From contig JALVFC010000380.1 in the NCBI GenBank assembly GCA_027030285.1, positions 1-8,739 on the forward strand: a DNA stretch of 8,739 bases, written 5' to 3'. The stretch's first letter is position 1. Each line of letters begins with the position of its first letter. Made by a program: the position numbers and the translations under genes. The notes under the pieces were generated by a model, which was given only the letters and a program-made list of their open reading frames with translations, had not been told where the DNA came from and searched no databases. Shown in pieces: positions 1 to 7,189 of the stretch. The DNA comes from Thiotrichaceae bacterium (lineage in GTDB: Bacteria; Pseudomonadota; Gammaproteobacteria; Thiotrichales; Thiotrichaceae).

Positions 1-900
1 GACGGTCACACGGGTTTGGTTGGATCGGCGATCATGCGTGCACTGGCGCGTGCCGGTTACACAAATATCGTAACGCGATCTCTGGAGGAATTGAATCTCA
101 CGGATGCACAGGCGACGGCGAATTTTTTTGCTGAGGAAAAACCGGAATATGTTTTTCTCGCTGCCGCAAAAGTCGGTGGTATTCTTGCCAATAACACCTA
201 TCCTGCGGACTTTATTTACCAAAACCTTCAAATTCAGAACAATGTCATTCATAACGCCTACAAAAATGGCGTTAAAAAACTTCTCTTCCTCGGCAGTTCT
301 TGTATTTATCCGCGTGAGTGCCCGCAGCCGATCAAAGAAGAATACCTACTCACAGGACCATTGGAGAAAACCAACGAACCGTACGCCATTGCCAAAATCG
401 CCGGTATTGTGATGTGTCAATCGTACAATCGCCAGCACGGAACAAACTTTATCTCCGTTATGCCAACCAACCTCTATGGTCCGCATGACAATTTTGACCT
501 GACATCATCCCATGTTCTGCCGGCACTTATTCGTCGCTTTCACGAAGCAAAAGAGAATGGCGACAAAGCAGTTACCGTGTGGGGCACCGGCACGCCGCGC
601 AGGGAGTTTCTCTATGTGGACGATCTTGCAGACGCCTGCATCTTCCTCATGAACAAATACATCGGTAATGATCCGATCAACGTTGGTGTCGGTGAAGATC
701 TCTCCATTCGCGAGTTGGCGGAGATGGTGCGCGATGTTGTTGGCTTCAGTGGCGAGATTACCTTTGACACTTCCAAGCCCGATGGCACGCCGCGCAAACT
801 TCTGGATGTTTCACACTTGCGTGATCTTGGCTATCGTGCGCAAACGCCACTGCGTGAAGGTATTCAAAAGACCTATCAGTGGTTTCTCAAAAACATTTAA
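1..900 (+). CDS. fcl: GDP-L-fucose synthase, 5'-truncated by the window edge
   Basis: This NADPH-dependent short-chain dehydrogenase-type epimerase/reductase converts GDP-4-keto-6-deoxymannose to GDP-L-fucose in the cytoplasm, supplying fucose for surface glycans. The frame is open from base 1 and encodes DGHTGLVGSAIMR, which is the end of the Rossmann-fold nucleotide-binding motif, so about eight N-terminal residues lie outside the window. The TTG at 16 is therefore not the true start. Numbering from base 16, the family residues are all present: S94 and C96 in GSSCIYP, Y123 and K127 in YAIAK, and H166 in SSHVLPA. A constant offset of 13 matches Ser107, Cys109, Tyr136, Lys140 and His179 of the E. 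coli enzyme as I recall them. NTYPADFIYQN and MPTNLYGPHDNF are further family signatures. The gene ends 20 bases before the next one. The usual partner gmd is not in the window and may lie upstream. The assignment is firm. Confidence 0.96.
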   Translation, partial: DGHTGLVGSAIMRALARAGYTNIVTRSLEELNLTDAQATANFFAEEKPEYVFLAAAKVGGILANNTYPADFIYQNLQIQNNVIHNAYKNGVKKLLFLGSSCIYPRECPQPIKEEYLLTGPLEKTNEPYAIAKIAGIVMCQSYNRQHGTNFISVMPTNLYGPHDNFDLTSSHVLPALIRRFHEAKENGDKAVTVWGTGTPRREFLYVDDLADACIFLMNKYIGNDPINVGVGEDLSIRELAEMVRDVVGFSGEITFDTSKPDGTPRKLLDVSHLRDLGYRAQTPLREGIQKTYQWFLKNI

Positions 901-920
901 CCTAAGTTAAAATCAAGGAT

Positions 921-2336
921 ATGGACAAAGAAGAGATTAAAAACTTTTTTAATAGGAATGTCAAGAACCGCATAAAGTGGCGTAAAAGGAATGCGTATTA
1001 CTGGAATGATATTGTGAGATTTTACAGGTTTACCGTACCGAAGCATGCGAGTGTCTTGGAAGTTGGCTGTGCTGTTGGCGACACATTGGCTTCTATTTCC
1101 GCCAAGAAGCGCGTTGGTATTGACTTTAGTGCGGAAATGATAGCACGAGCGAAGAAGCGCCATAAAGGAATTGACTTCCATGTTATGGATGCTGAGGACA
1201 TTACTCTCAATGAAAAGTTTGACTATATTATTTTGTCAAACAGCATAGGGTACCTCAATGATATTCAGAAAGTTTTTGAACAACTTCACAAGGTGTCACA
1301 CCGCAGGACGAAGATTGTAATCACATACTACAATTTTTTGTGGCAGCCTATTTTGAGTTTTGCTGAGAAAGTGCACCTGCGGATGAAGCAGCCGGAGCAG
1401 AACTGGCTATCAATATACGACATAAGCAATTTGTTGTATCTTGCCGGGCATGAAGTATTTAAATCTGGTCAACGACTACTTATACCTATCAATATCCCTA
1501 TCCTAGCTCCTCTTATCAATCGTTATGTTGCACCGTTGCCGTTCTTGCGCAACTTGTGCATCACAAACTTTGTTATTGCAAGACCATTCCCAGCAAAATC
1601 TGATAAGGAAAACTCTTACACAACATCCATAGTAATCCCGGCACGTAATGAATCTGGCAATATTGAGGATGCTGTCAGGAGGATTCCATCCTTCGGAAAA
1701 AGCATAGAAGTTATATTTATTGAAGGCAACTCTACTGATGATACGTGGGAAAAGATACAGGATGTCTGCAACAAGTACAAAGATAGAATGGCAATCAAAA
1801 TTGCGCAGCAAGATGGCAAAGGTAAAGGCGATGCCGTTCGTAAAGGTTTTTCAATGGCTTCCGGTGATATTCTGATGATTCTTGACGCCGATCTTACCGT
1901 TCCTCCGGAGGATTTGCCAAAATTCTATGCTGCAATAGCATCCGGAAAAGGGGAGTTTATCAATGGTAGTCGTCTTGTGTATAATATGGATAAAGATGCG
2001 ATGCGTTTCCTCAACATCCTCGGCAATAAGTTCTTTAGCGTAATGTTTACGTGGTTGCTTGATCAGCGCTTTAAAGACACGCTTTGTGGAACAAAAGTAA
2101 TTTTTCGTGACGATTATCAACACCTAATTGAAGGTCGCAAGTTCTTTGGTGACTTTGATCCGTTCGGTGACTTTGATTTGTTGTTTGGTGCATCAAAATT
2201 AAATTTAAAGATCGTAGAATTGCCAATACGGTATCGTGAGCGGAAATATGGTGATACCAATATTAGTAGGTTTCGCCATGGTATGGTACTTCTCAGGATG
2301 TGTCTGTTTGCGGCAAAGAAAATTAAATTTTTGTAA
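921..2336 (+). CDS. Bifunctional SAM-dependent methyltransferase / family 2 glycosyltransferase (DPM1-like)
   Basis: This 471-residue cytoplasmic protein joins two enzymes. Residues about 1-222 form a class I methyltransferase: motif I is VLEVGCAVGD (45-54), GIDFS (66-70) fits the acidic end of strand 2, and FDYIILSNSIGYL (100-112) fits motif II. Residues about 232-470 form a GT-A glycosyltransferase like dolichyl/polyprenyl-phosphate sugar transferases: it opens with TSIVIPARNES (235-245), has KGKGDAVRKGF (300-310), the metal-binding DAD (322-324), CGTKV (389-393) and a C-terminal YGDTNISRFRHG (443-454). The usual C-terminal membrane anchor of many DPM1 relatives is absent. An AAGGA sits only one base before the ATG, too close for a normal ribosome site, so translation may be coupled to fcl or leader-independent. 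By family, the GT half probably loads a sugar onto a polyprenyl phosphate. The methyl acceptor is unknown. I recall this domain order from other bacterial proteins, so it is unlikely to be an assembly fusion. Confidence 0.9.
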   Translation: MDKEEIKNFFNRNVKNRIKWRKRNAYYWNDIVRFYRFTVPKHASVLEVGCAVGDTLASISAKKRVGIDFSAEMIARAKKRHKGIDFHVMDAEDITLNEKFDYIILSNSIGYLNDIQKVFEQLHKVSHRRTKIVITYYNFLWQPILSFAEKVHLRMKQPEQNWLSIYDISNLLYLAGHEVFKSGQRLLIPINIPILAPLINRYVAPLPFLRNLCITNFVIARPFPAKSDKENSYTTSIVIPARNESGNIEDAVRRIPSFGKSIEVIFIEGNSTDDTWEKIQDVCNKYKDRMAIKIAQQDGKGKGDAVRKGFSMASGDILMILDADLTVPPEDLPKFYAAIASGKGEFINGSRLVYNMDKDAMRFLNILGNKFFSVMFTWLLDQRFKDTLCGTKVIFRDDYQHLIEGRKFFGDFDPFGDFDLLFGASKLNLKIVELPIRYRERKYGDTNISRFRHGMVLLRMCLFAAKKIKFL

Positions 2337-2348
2337 CGTACTTGCTCT

Positions 2349-2735
2349 ATGGGAAGCGCATCAATTTTGGCAAATTTTCCGATTATTATAACAGCTATTA
2401 TTACAGCTGTTGCCAGTCAATTGTTGTTTAAGAAGGGTATGACAACAATGTCTGATGCAGTTAGTATATCAATTTCGGGATTGACAACACTCTTTGTAGG
2501 AATTCTCAGGAATCCATATATCCTAGTGGGTATGATTCTATACGGAGTCAGTTTTATTGTCTGGCTCGTTGTTCTTTCACGTGTAAAGCTTAGTGTTGTT
2601 TATCCGTTAACAAGTTTGAATTTCGTCTTTGTTATTATTTTGTCATACTTCCTTCTCGGAGAGAGGCTTACGCCTATACAGACTGCAGCCATTGTAACGA
2701 TTATTGCCGGTACATTGCTATTGATGAAATCGTAA
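2349..2735 (+). CDS. Small EamA/ArnE-like four-helix membrane protein, putative lipid-linked sugar flippase
   Basis: This 128-residue, very hydrophobic protein belongs to the drug/metabolite transporter superfamily. Likely membrane helices are at about 8-27, 57-77, 81-103 and 108-126, with a less hydrophobic stretch at 38-54. The second half, SVVYPLTSLNFVF (82-94) followed by LGERLTPIQ (103-111), is a typical EamA motif. In helix 1, AVASQL resembles ArnE/ArnF subunits, and the catalytic glutamate of EmrE-type drug exporters is replaced by alanine (A20 by eye). That argues against a proton-coupled drug exporter. At half the length of a ten-helix EamA protein it must work as a homodimer or with a partner, and no second subunit is next to it. 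It lies 12 bases after the DPM1-like fusion and 12 before the next glycosyltransferase, so I infer a role in moving a polyprenyl-phosphate sugar across the membrane. No clear ribosome site precedes the ATG. The fold call is firm; the substrate is inference. Confidence 0.82.
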   Translation: MGSASILANFPIIITAIITAVASQLLFKKGMTTMSDAVSISISGLTTLFVGILRNPYILVGMILYGVSFIVWLVVLSRVKLSVVYPLTSLNFVFVIILSYFLLGERLTPIQTAAIVTIIAGTLLLMKS

Positions 2736-2747
2736 AATGAGGTTTTC

Positions 2748-5117
2748 ATGAGGCATCCAAAAATATCAATCGTTATTCCTGTCTACAATACATCGGCATT
2801 TTTGAGGCAATGCCTTGATTCCTGCGTCAATCAGACATTGTCGGATATAGAGATTATCTGCGTTGATGATTGTTCAACGGATCGCTCGCCGGAAATATTG
2901 CGAGAGTATGCGACAATGGACAGCCGCATACGAATCGTGCGGCATAAGGAGAATCGCGGGTTACTTCACGCTCGTATCACAGGGACACTGGAGGCGACCG
3001 GTAGTTATGTTCAACATCTTGATTCTGATGACTGGATTGACCACCGTACGTGTGAAAAAGTTTATAAAGCGTTAAAGAAGACCGGTGCTGAACTTTGTCA
3101 TTTCGGCGTATTTCTTGAGTACGATGATGGCAGGACTGAAACGGGATACGATGACGTGTACTGGTCGGTGTATAGCGGGGAAAAGTCTGCTGATGTATTT
3201 CTAAAGAGGGTCCTTAATGACACTGTGGCGCATTGTGTTTTCACGATTGTTGCAAAGAGGGAAATCGCCATTGCCGTTTACACAGATATACAAGAAGATA
3301 TCAAAAAAAGATTATTTTTGGCTGAGGACTTGCTTTACACGGTACTTGTTGCGCGTGCTGCAAAAACATGTGTTTTTCTTCCCTATCGCCTCCATCACTA
3401 TCGTGTCGGTGTTGGTGGCAGTTTTCAAAGCAACATCTCTGGTGAGAAGTTTGTGCAACTATTCAATGATGTGCGCAGGGTGTTTGTCTTTCTTGAGGCA
3501 CTGTTTCATGATGTGGACACTAAATGGCGAAGACTCTTTGCGAAAAAGAAATATCGCCATTATATTGACTTCTCAGCACATCGTTGGTTACAACTCTCAG
3601 ATAGTGAGAAAAGGATAGCATACGCGATTTCAGAGGATCATGGCATTCTCAAGGATTTGCTTGAGGTTCTTTTTGAGAAAAGACTCTATGACGATATTCT
3701 CTCTATTCCTGAGGATATATTCTCCACAGAAGATTGTGAAGGCAGCGATGGCGAATTTGCAGCGGACAAATCTATTGCATTATTCATCAATAGAATGTGT
3801 AATGGTGGGCGTGAGCGTGTTGTGCAACTTTTGGCAAATGGATTGGCAGCGCGCGGATGGAAGGTGGTAGTTATTGCAGCAGAACCGCCAACAAGAGACG
3901 ATTTCCCACTGCATAATAGCGTTAAAAGAATCACGATACAGAGAGATGAAAAAGGCTTCCTAGAGAGAGTTATAAATGTGTTGCGTCGTCACAAGATCAA
4001 TATTGTTGGTGTTCACGATTACCTTGATAGCCGATTACTGCTACTGGCGACCTACATGAGATTGCATGACATACGGGTTTGCTTCAGTGATCATGCGGCG
4101 TTAAGGGGTGAATTGTTTGTAATGCGAGATTCTCGCATTGTGCAGCGCTTGCTTTGTGCGCGGCACATATTTAACGCTATTACATGTCTATCCTGGTATG
4201 ATGTATTGTTTTTGCGGCAATTCTCCGAAAATATCGTATTCATGGCAAACCCATCAGATTTATTGGGTGGTGCACAAAATTACGACGATCGTAAAGCATC
4301 CAAAATCATATGGGTTGGCAGATTGGAGAGGGTATTGAAGCGACCAGATCACGCGATCCGTGCATTTGCACATGTTCACGAGTTATATCCGCGCGCAACA
4401 CTTACCATCATTGGGTCTGAGACGGACGGAAAGCAGGGAGGCTACTATAGATCGTTGAAAAAATTGGCACGGCAACTCAAATGTGCAAGTCATGTGCACT
4501 TTGTGGGTTATAGCAATGATGTGCAGAAATACTTCCAGAACTCAGATATTCATTGGCTGACAAGCGCATCTGAAGGATTTCCCATGGTATGGCTTGAGGC
4601 AAAAGCGAGCGGTGTGCCGACTGTTATGTATGATATGCCGTGGGTCGCGCTGAATGGGGAGGGTAGTGTTTGCGTCCCGCAGGGGGATTATGCAGCACTG
4701 GCAGATCAGACTGTGGCTTTGCTTAAAAATAAAAAGATGCTCCGAAAACAATCCGCAGACGCTCATGATGATTTTTTGGAGCGCTTTCAGCCGGACAAGC
4801 TTCTGGATAGGTGGAGTAATTTCTATCAATCTATTTTGCTGGGAGAGTGTTCTGAATATTGTGGTGAGCGACCACCTCGCGATGTCTTGCAAAAAAGGAA
4901 GCACATTTTGGCCGAGTATATCACGGCGATAATTACATCCAAGACACAACAATGCAATGCGGAATCTTTTAGTGACAACTACCATGCTCTGTATATGGAT
5001 GTTATCAACTCCAAGAGCTTTCGTCTGGGCAATCTCTTTTTCCGATCAATCAGGAGTCCCTATAAGTTGCTAGCATATCCGATTAACTTTTTGCGTATCT
5101 TGTTTGAGAAAAAGTAA
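2748..5117 (+). CDS. Two-domain glycosyltransferase: N-terminal GT2 and C-terminal GT4
   Basis: This 789-residue protein carries two sugar-transfer modules of different fold. Residues 4 to about 230 are a GT-A family 2 domain: KISIVIPVYNTS at the start, VDDCSTD (39-45), NRGLLHAR (69-76) and the metal-binding DSDDW (92-96). A charged helical stretch (about 235-325) and an acidic linker (326-340) follow. Residues 341 to about 695 are a GT-B family 4 domain: NGGRERVV (352-359) is the donor-fold N-terminal loop, IIWVGRLERVLKRPD (520-534) is the usual strand-and-loop, and E609 and E617 in EGFPMVWLE form the EX7E motif. The last 90 residues are basic and hydrophobic, and may lie on the membrane. 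TGAGG at 2738-2742, five bases before the ATG, supports the start. The protein probably adds two consecutive sugars to the glycan; donors and linkages cannot be read from sequence. Both signature motifs look intact, so both halves should be active. Confidence 0.92.
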   Translation: MRHPKISIVIPVYNTSAFLRQCLDSCVNQTLSDIEIICVDDCSTDRSPEILREYATMDSRIRIVRHKENRGLLHARITGTLEATGSYVQHLDSDDWIDHRTCEKVYKALKKTGAELCHFGVFLEYDDGRTETGYDDVYWSVYSGEKSADVFLKRVLNDTVAHCVFTIVAKREIAIAVYTDIQEDIKKRLFLAEDLLYTVLVARAAKTCVFLPYRLHHYRVGVGGSFQSNISGEKFVQLFNDVRRVFVFLEALFHDVDTKWRRLFAKKKYRHYIDFSAHRWLQLSDSEKRIAYAISEDHGILKDLLEVLFEKRLYDDILSIPEDIFSTEDCEGSDGEFAADKSIALFINRMCNGGRERVVQLLANGLAARGWKVVVIAAEPPTRDDFPLHNSVKRITIQRDEKGFLERVINVLRRHKINIVGVHDYLDSRLLLLATYMRLHDIRVCFSDHAALRGELFVMRDSRIVQRLLCARHIFNAITCLSWYDVLFLRQFSENIVFMANPSDLLGGAQNYDDRKASKIIWVGRLERVLKRPDHAIRAFAHVHELYPRATLTIIGSETDGKQGGYYRSLKKLARQLKCASHVHFVGYSNDVQKYFQNSDIHWLTSASEGFPMVWLEAKASGVPTVMYDMPWVALNGEGSVCVPQGDYAALADQTVALLKNKKMLRKQSADAHDDFLERFQPDKLLDRWSNFYQSILLGECSEYCGERPPRDVLQKRKHILAEYITAIITSKTQQCNAESFSDNYHALYMDVINSKSFRLGNLFFRSIRSPYKLLAYPINFLRILFEKK

Positions 5118-5123
5118 GTGTTT

Positions 5124-6158
5124 ATGTTATCTCTATATAGGAAATATCTGAAACCATATATTCCACATGTTATATTCCGTATCAAAGATTTTGTTTTGCA
5201 ACTCCTGCGTAATGCAAGAAACAGTAACATGTACACATCTTTGGAAAACAGTAACAAGCAATCACTCGCGGAAAAACAGGGCAAACAGTATGTTTCCATC
5301 ATCATTCTTTCTTTTGAGCGTGGTGAACAGACCAAGAATACAATAGAGAAAATACTGGCGTGTACAAAACATCTCAAAAAAGAGATTATCATTTGGGATA
5401 ATGCTTCGCAAGATCCAAAAACGATTCGCATATTGAAAGACTTGCAAAAACTGTTAGATGTTCGTGTGATTTTTTCCGACAAAAATTTGCGATGCTCCGG
5501 CGGACGCAAAAAGGCAGTGAGGTTGGCGAGAGGGGATTATGTACTTTTTCTGGATAACGACATCGAGATCTTTCCCGGTACGATAGAATCTCTCATGATG
5601 CGTTTGCAGGAATCTGATTCTTATAAGGGAGCGTGCTGTCATGTGATTTTCCCTGACGGGGTAACGCAGTTTAGTGGCGGAAGAATGGTGCGACAAGGAA
5701 ATTTTGTAACATTTTCGTTGATAGATGCTGGAAAAAAATGGAATAGCAAAAGGATTGCGCAAAAGCAAGAATGTGACTGGGTACCAGGAGGCGCAACGAT
5801 GTTTAAGAGAGGAATCTTTGAGCATGTTGATTTTGATACGCGCTATCCAAATGCATATGAAGACAATGATTTGTCGCTGCAAATTACGCAAAAGTACCAA
5901 GGGAAAGTTGTCAATTGTCCTGATGCAAAAGTGATCCACCATCACATCAATTATGAGTTTCTCAAGGACAGAGGCACGAAGAGATATCAAGGAACACGCT
6001 ACAATAAAGAAATGTTTATTGCGTCATGGTTGTATTTCTATGAAAGATGGGGGTTGATTATCAAAGATGATTTCATTTTTGGCTTGATTGGTTTGCGTGA
6101 TGCATCTGATGATGAGATTATAAGGTATGTTAAAAAACATGTGTGCACAAAAGAGTAA
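5124..6158 (+). CDS. Family 2 glycosyltransferase
   Basis: This is a GT-A fold glycosyltransferase, probably one step of the surface-glycan pathway at the inner membrane face. Numbered from the ATG at 5124 (344 residues), a basic, partly hydrophobic N-terminal stretch (1-35) precedes the catalytic domain, which starts at YVSIIILSFER (56-66). DNASQD (92-97) fits the nucleotide-binding loop, and LFLDNDIE (141-148) contains the DxD metal site. WVPGGATMFKR (219-229) and YEDNDLSLQI (245-254) fit the acceptor/catalytic region of rhamnosyltransferase-like GT2 enzymes, followed by HHH (272-274). A GTG at 5118 directly after the upstream stop is an alternative start giving two more residues; neither has a good ribosome site, and I prefer ATG. 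The 3' end overlaps the next gene by 32 bases. Sugar specificity is not predictable. Confidence 0.88.
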   Translation: MLSLYRKYLKPYIPHVIFRIKDFVLQLLRNARNSNMYTSLENSNKQSLAEKQGKQYVSIIILSFERGEQTKNTIEKILACTKHLKKEIIIWDNASQDPKTIRILKDLQKLLDVRVIFSDKNLRCSGGRKKAVRLARGDYVLFLDNDIEIFPGTIESLMMRLQESDSYKGACCHVIFPDGVTQFSGGRMVRQGNFVTFSLIDAGKKWNSKRIAQKQECDWVPGGATMFKRGIFEHVDFDTRYPNAYEDNDLSLQITQKYQGKVVNCPDAKVIHHHINYEFLKDRGTKRYQGTRYNKEMFIASWLYFYERWGLIIKDDFIFGLIGLRDASDDEIIRYVKKHVCTKE

Positions 6159-6960
6159 TTTTGAAATTTCTGTTATTATCCCATTTCGTGATCAAGGGAG
6201 AATGCTCAAGCGGTGTGTGGAGAGTGTTGTGCGACATGCGGGTCGTGTGACATATGAGATTGTCCTGGTAGATAACCGCTCACGGCGGCGTGCGACACGG
6301 CAGGTGGTAGCGGAACTTGCGCAGCGCTATGGTCAACGCGTGCGCGTGATGCACTATGACAAGCCGTTTAACTATGCAGCACTCAATAACTGGGCTGTTC
6401 GGCACGCGCGGGGAGAGTATATTGTTTTCCTCAATAACGACACGGAAGTCCTCAGTGATAACTGGTTGGATGAACTGGTGAAGCGTTGTTGTGCAGATGA
6501 TGTGGGGATTGTTGGTGTGAAGTTGTTGTATCCTGATGGGCGTATCCAGCACGCGGGGCTTGGTGTGAAGAATGGTGATGTGGCGCATCTCTGGGCGAAG
6601 CGGAGAGATAGTACATTGCCGGAAGCGCCGTTCAATAAGGAGCAGGATGTATTGGCGGTAACTGCGGCATGTATGATGGTGCGCCGTGAAGTTTTTGAGG
6701 CGCTTGGTGGTTTTGATGCGGAGCACTTTGGTATTGCGTACAATGATGTAGATTTCTGCCTGCGCGCGCGGGAGAGGGGATGGCGGGTTGTCTACACACC
6801 TGCAGTCGTGGTGCGCCACGAGGAGAGTGCGACGCGCGGGCGAGATGTTCTGAAGCGATTTTTGCAGCCGCGGCGATATCGGGAGTTCTTGCGGGAGCGA
6901 GAGGCACTCTTTGCGCGGCATGGTGAGATTTTTGGGAAGGTGGTTATAGAATCGGAGTAG
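6127..6960 (+). CDS. Family 2 glycosyltransferase, O-antigen/rhamnosyltransferase-like, G+C-rich
   Basis: This 277-residue GT-A glycosyltransferase is probably the last enzyme of the glycan cluster. The domain opens with EISVIIPFRDQ (13-23); LVDNRS (47-52) follows; FLNNDTE (101-107) holds the metal-binding NxD; IQHAGLG (140-146), ACMMVRREVF (181-190), LGGFDAEHFGIAYNDVDFC (193-211) and the VRHEESATRG end (229-238) are classic for WbbL/RfbF-type GT2 enzymes. The start at 6127 overlaps the previous gene by 32 bases; an in-frame ATG at 6139 would cut this to 20. TAAGG at 6121-6125 is one base from the first ATG and 13 from the second, so the start is unsettled. Base use is unlike its neighbours: by hand count line 6781-6840 has 41 G+C of 60 and 6241-6300 has 35, against 19 of 60 at 5341-5400 in the previous gene. 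That suggests separate acquisition, though the overlap shows a settled junction. Confidence 0.91.
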   Translation: MLKNMCAQKSNFEISVIIPFRDQGRMLKRCVESVVRHAGRVTYEIVLVDNRSRRRATRQVVAELAQRYGQRVRVMHYDKPFNYAALNNWAVRHARGEYIVFLNNDTEVLSDNWLDELVKRCCADDVGIVGVKLLYPDGRIQHAGLGVKNGDVAHLWAKRRDSTLPEAPFNKEQDVLAVTAACMMVRREVFEALGGFDAEHFGIAYNDVDFCLRARERGWRVVYTPAVVVRHEESATRGRDVLKRFLQPRRYREFLREREALFARHGEIFGKVVIESE

Positions 6961-7047
6961 CATACCGAATTTATTTCGGGATCTCAGAATTAAACAACGA
7001 GGTCTTGAGACCTACCTACCGGCAGGCAGGCGAGCTCAGAATGACAG
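6958..7047. repeat. Composite nested-palindrome repeat, copy 1
   Basis: This intergenic element begins at or inside the stop codon of the preceding GT2 gene. It contains, in order: a perfect small hairpin CCGAA-tttat-TTCGG (6965-6979); a shared middle segment (6981-7013); GGTC-ttga-GACC (7001-7012); a GC-rich palindrome CCTACCTACC|GGCAGGCAGG (7011-7030); and a tail GCTCAGAATGACAG (7034-7047). The same order occurs at 8546-8633. The middle segment matches that copy at 23 of 33 positions and all ten differences are transitions. The first hairpin could slow transcription after the glycan operon, but it has no T tract, so I do not call a terminator. The outer ends are only weakly complementary (about 7 of 12). 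I infer a non-coding dispersed palindromic element; it encodes nothing. Confidence 0.75.
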
Positions 7048-7057
7048 CTTTGTACAA

Positions 7058-7126
7058 GATTCTGAAACCTGCCTACCGGCAGACAGGCACGTTCATGACG
7101 TACAGAGCGTGTGCTCAGGATGACAG
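7058..7126. repeat. Partial second copy of the palindromic repeat (right half)
   Basis: Only the right half of the composite repeat is present. GATTCTGAAACC (7058-7069) matches GATCCTGAAATCC of the downstream copy. It is followed by the palindrome CCTGCCTACC|GGCAGACAGG (7068-7087), a TTCATGAC (7092-7099) that pairs imperfectly with TCTGAA, and then GCTCAGGATGACAG (7113-7126), which repeats the tail of copy 1 with one mismatch. It may be a degraded or tandemly duplicated element. It sits directly before the abiE promoter. The rest of the 265-base gap between genes shows no coding potential that I can support. Confidence 0.6.
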
Positions 7127-7137
7127 AAATATGGATA

Positions 7138-7166
7138 TTGACAGGAAAAATGGTGTGATGTAGTAT
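7138..7166 (+). promoter_or_regulatory. Sigma-70-type promoter for abiEi-abiEii
   Basis: A perfect -35 box TTGACA (7138-7143) is followed by exactly 17 bases and a -10 box TAGTAT (7161-7166; four of six consensus bases, including the conserved TA and final AT). Transcription would start near 7173, leaving a leader of about 50 bases before the ATG at 7226, with a GAGAGG ribosome site at 7211-7216 (nine-base spacing). It lies just past the repeat copies, so the toxin-antitoxin pair appears to be a transcription unit separate from the glycan operon. Confidence 0.65.
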
Positions 7167-7179
7167 GGAAGTAAGGTTT

Positions 7180-7189
7180 TAATTAATTA
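7180..7189. promoter_or_regulatory. Possible operator palindrome in the abiE leader
   Basis: TAATTAATTA is a perfect 10-base palindrome a few bases downstream of the expected transcription start. AbiEi antitoxins are known to bind inverted repeats at their own promoter and repress it, so this site or the imperfect repeat around it (GGT at 7175-7177 with ACC at 7189-7191) could be the operator. The region is A+T-rich and such a palindrome can arise by chance, so support is weak. Confidence 0.25.

Noticed and set aside
16..18. TTG at 16 as the true start of the fucose synthase
   Set aside because: The frame is open to base 1 and the upstream codons encode DGHTG, part of the conserved nucleotide-binding motif, so the gene starts before the window.
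921..2336. Methyltransferase-glycosyltransferase fusion as a sequencing or assembly artefact
   Set aside because: The frame is continuous through a sensible linker (about 222-232), both domains are intact and the domain order is one I recall from other bacterial proteins.
6280..6963. Long minus-strand open frame of 227 codons opposite the G+C-rich GT2 gene
   Set aside because: It is antisense to a gene with clear GT2 motifs. Its protein is unusually rich in histidine, proline and arginine with no recognisable domain, as expected of a shadow in G+C-rich DNA.
6965..6979. Hairpin CCGAA-tttat-TTCGG as a rho-independent terminator of the glycan operon
   Set aside because: The stem is only five pairs and no T run follows. 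It is better explained as the left part of the composite repeat.
6958..7126. Short repeated palindromes considered as a CRISPR array
   Set aside because: There are only one and a half units, no equal-length unique spacers and no cas genes. The units are nested palindromes rather than repeat-spacer blocks.
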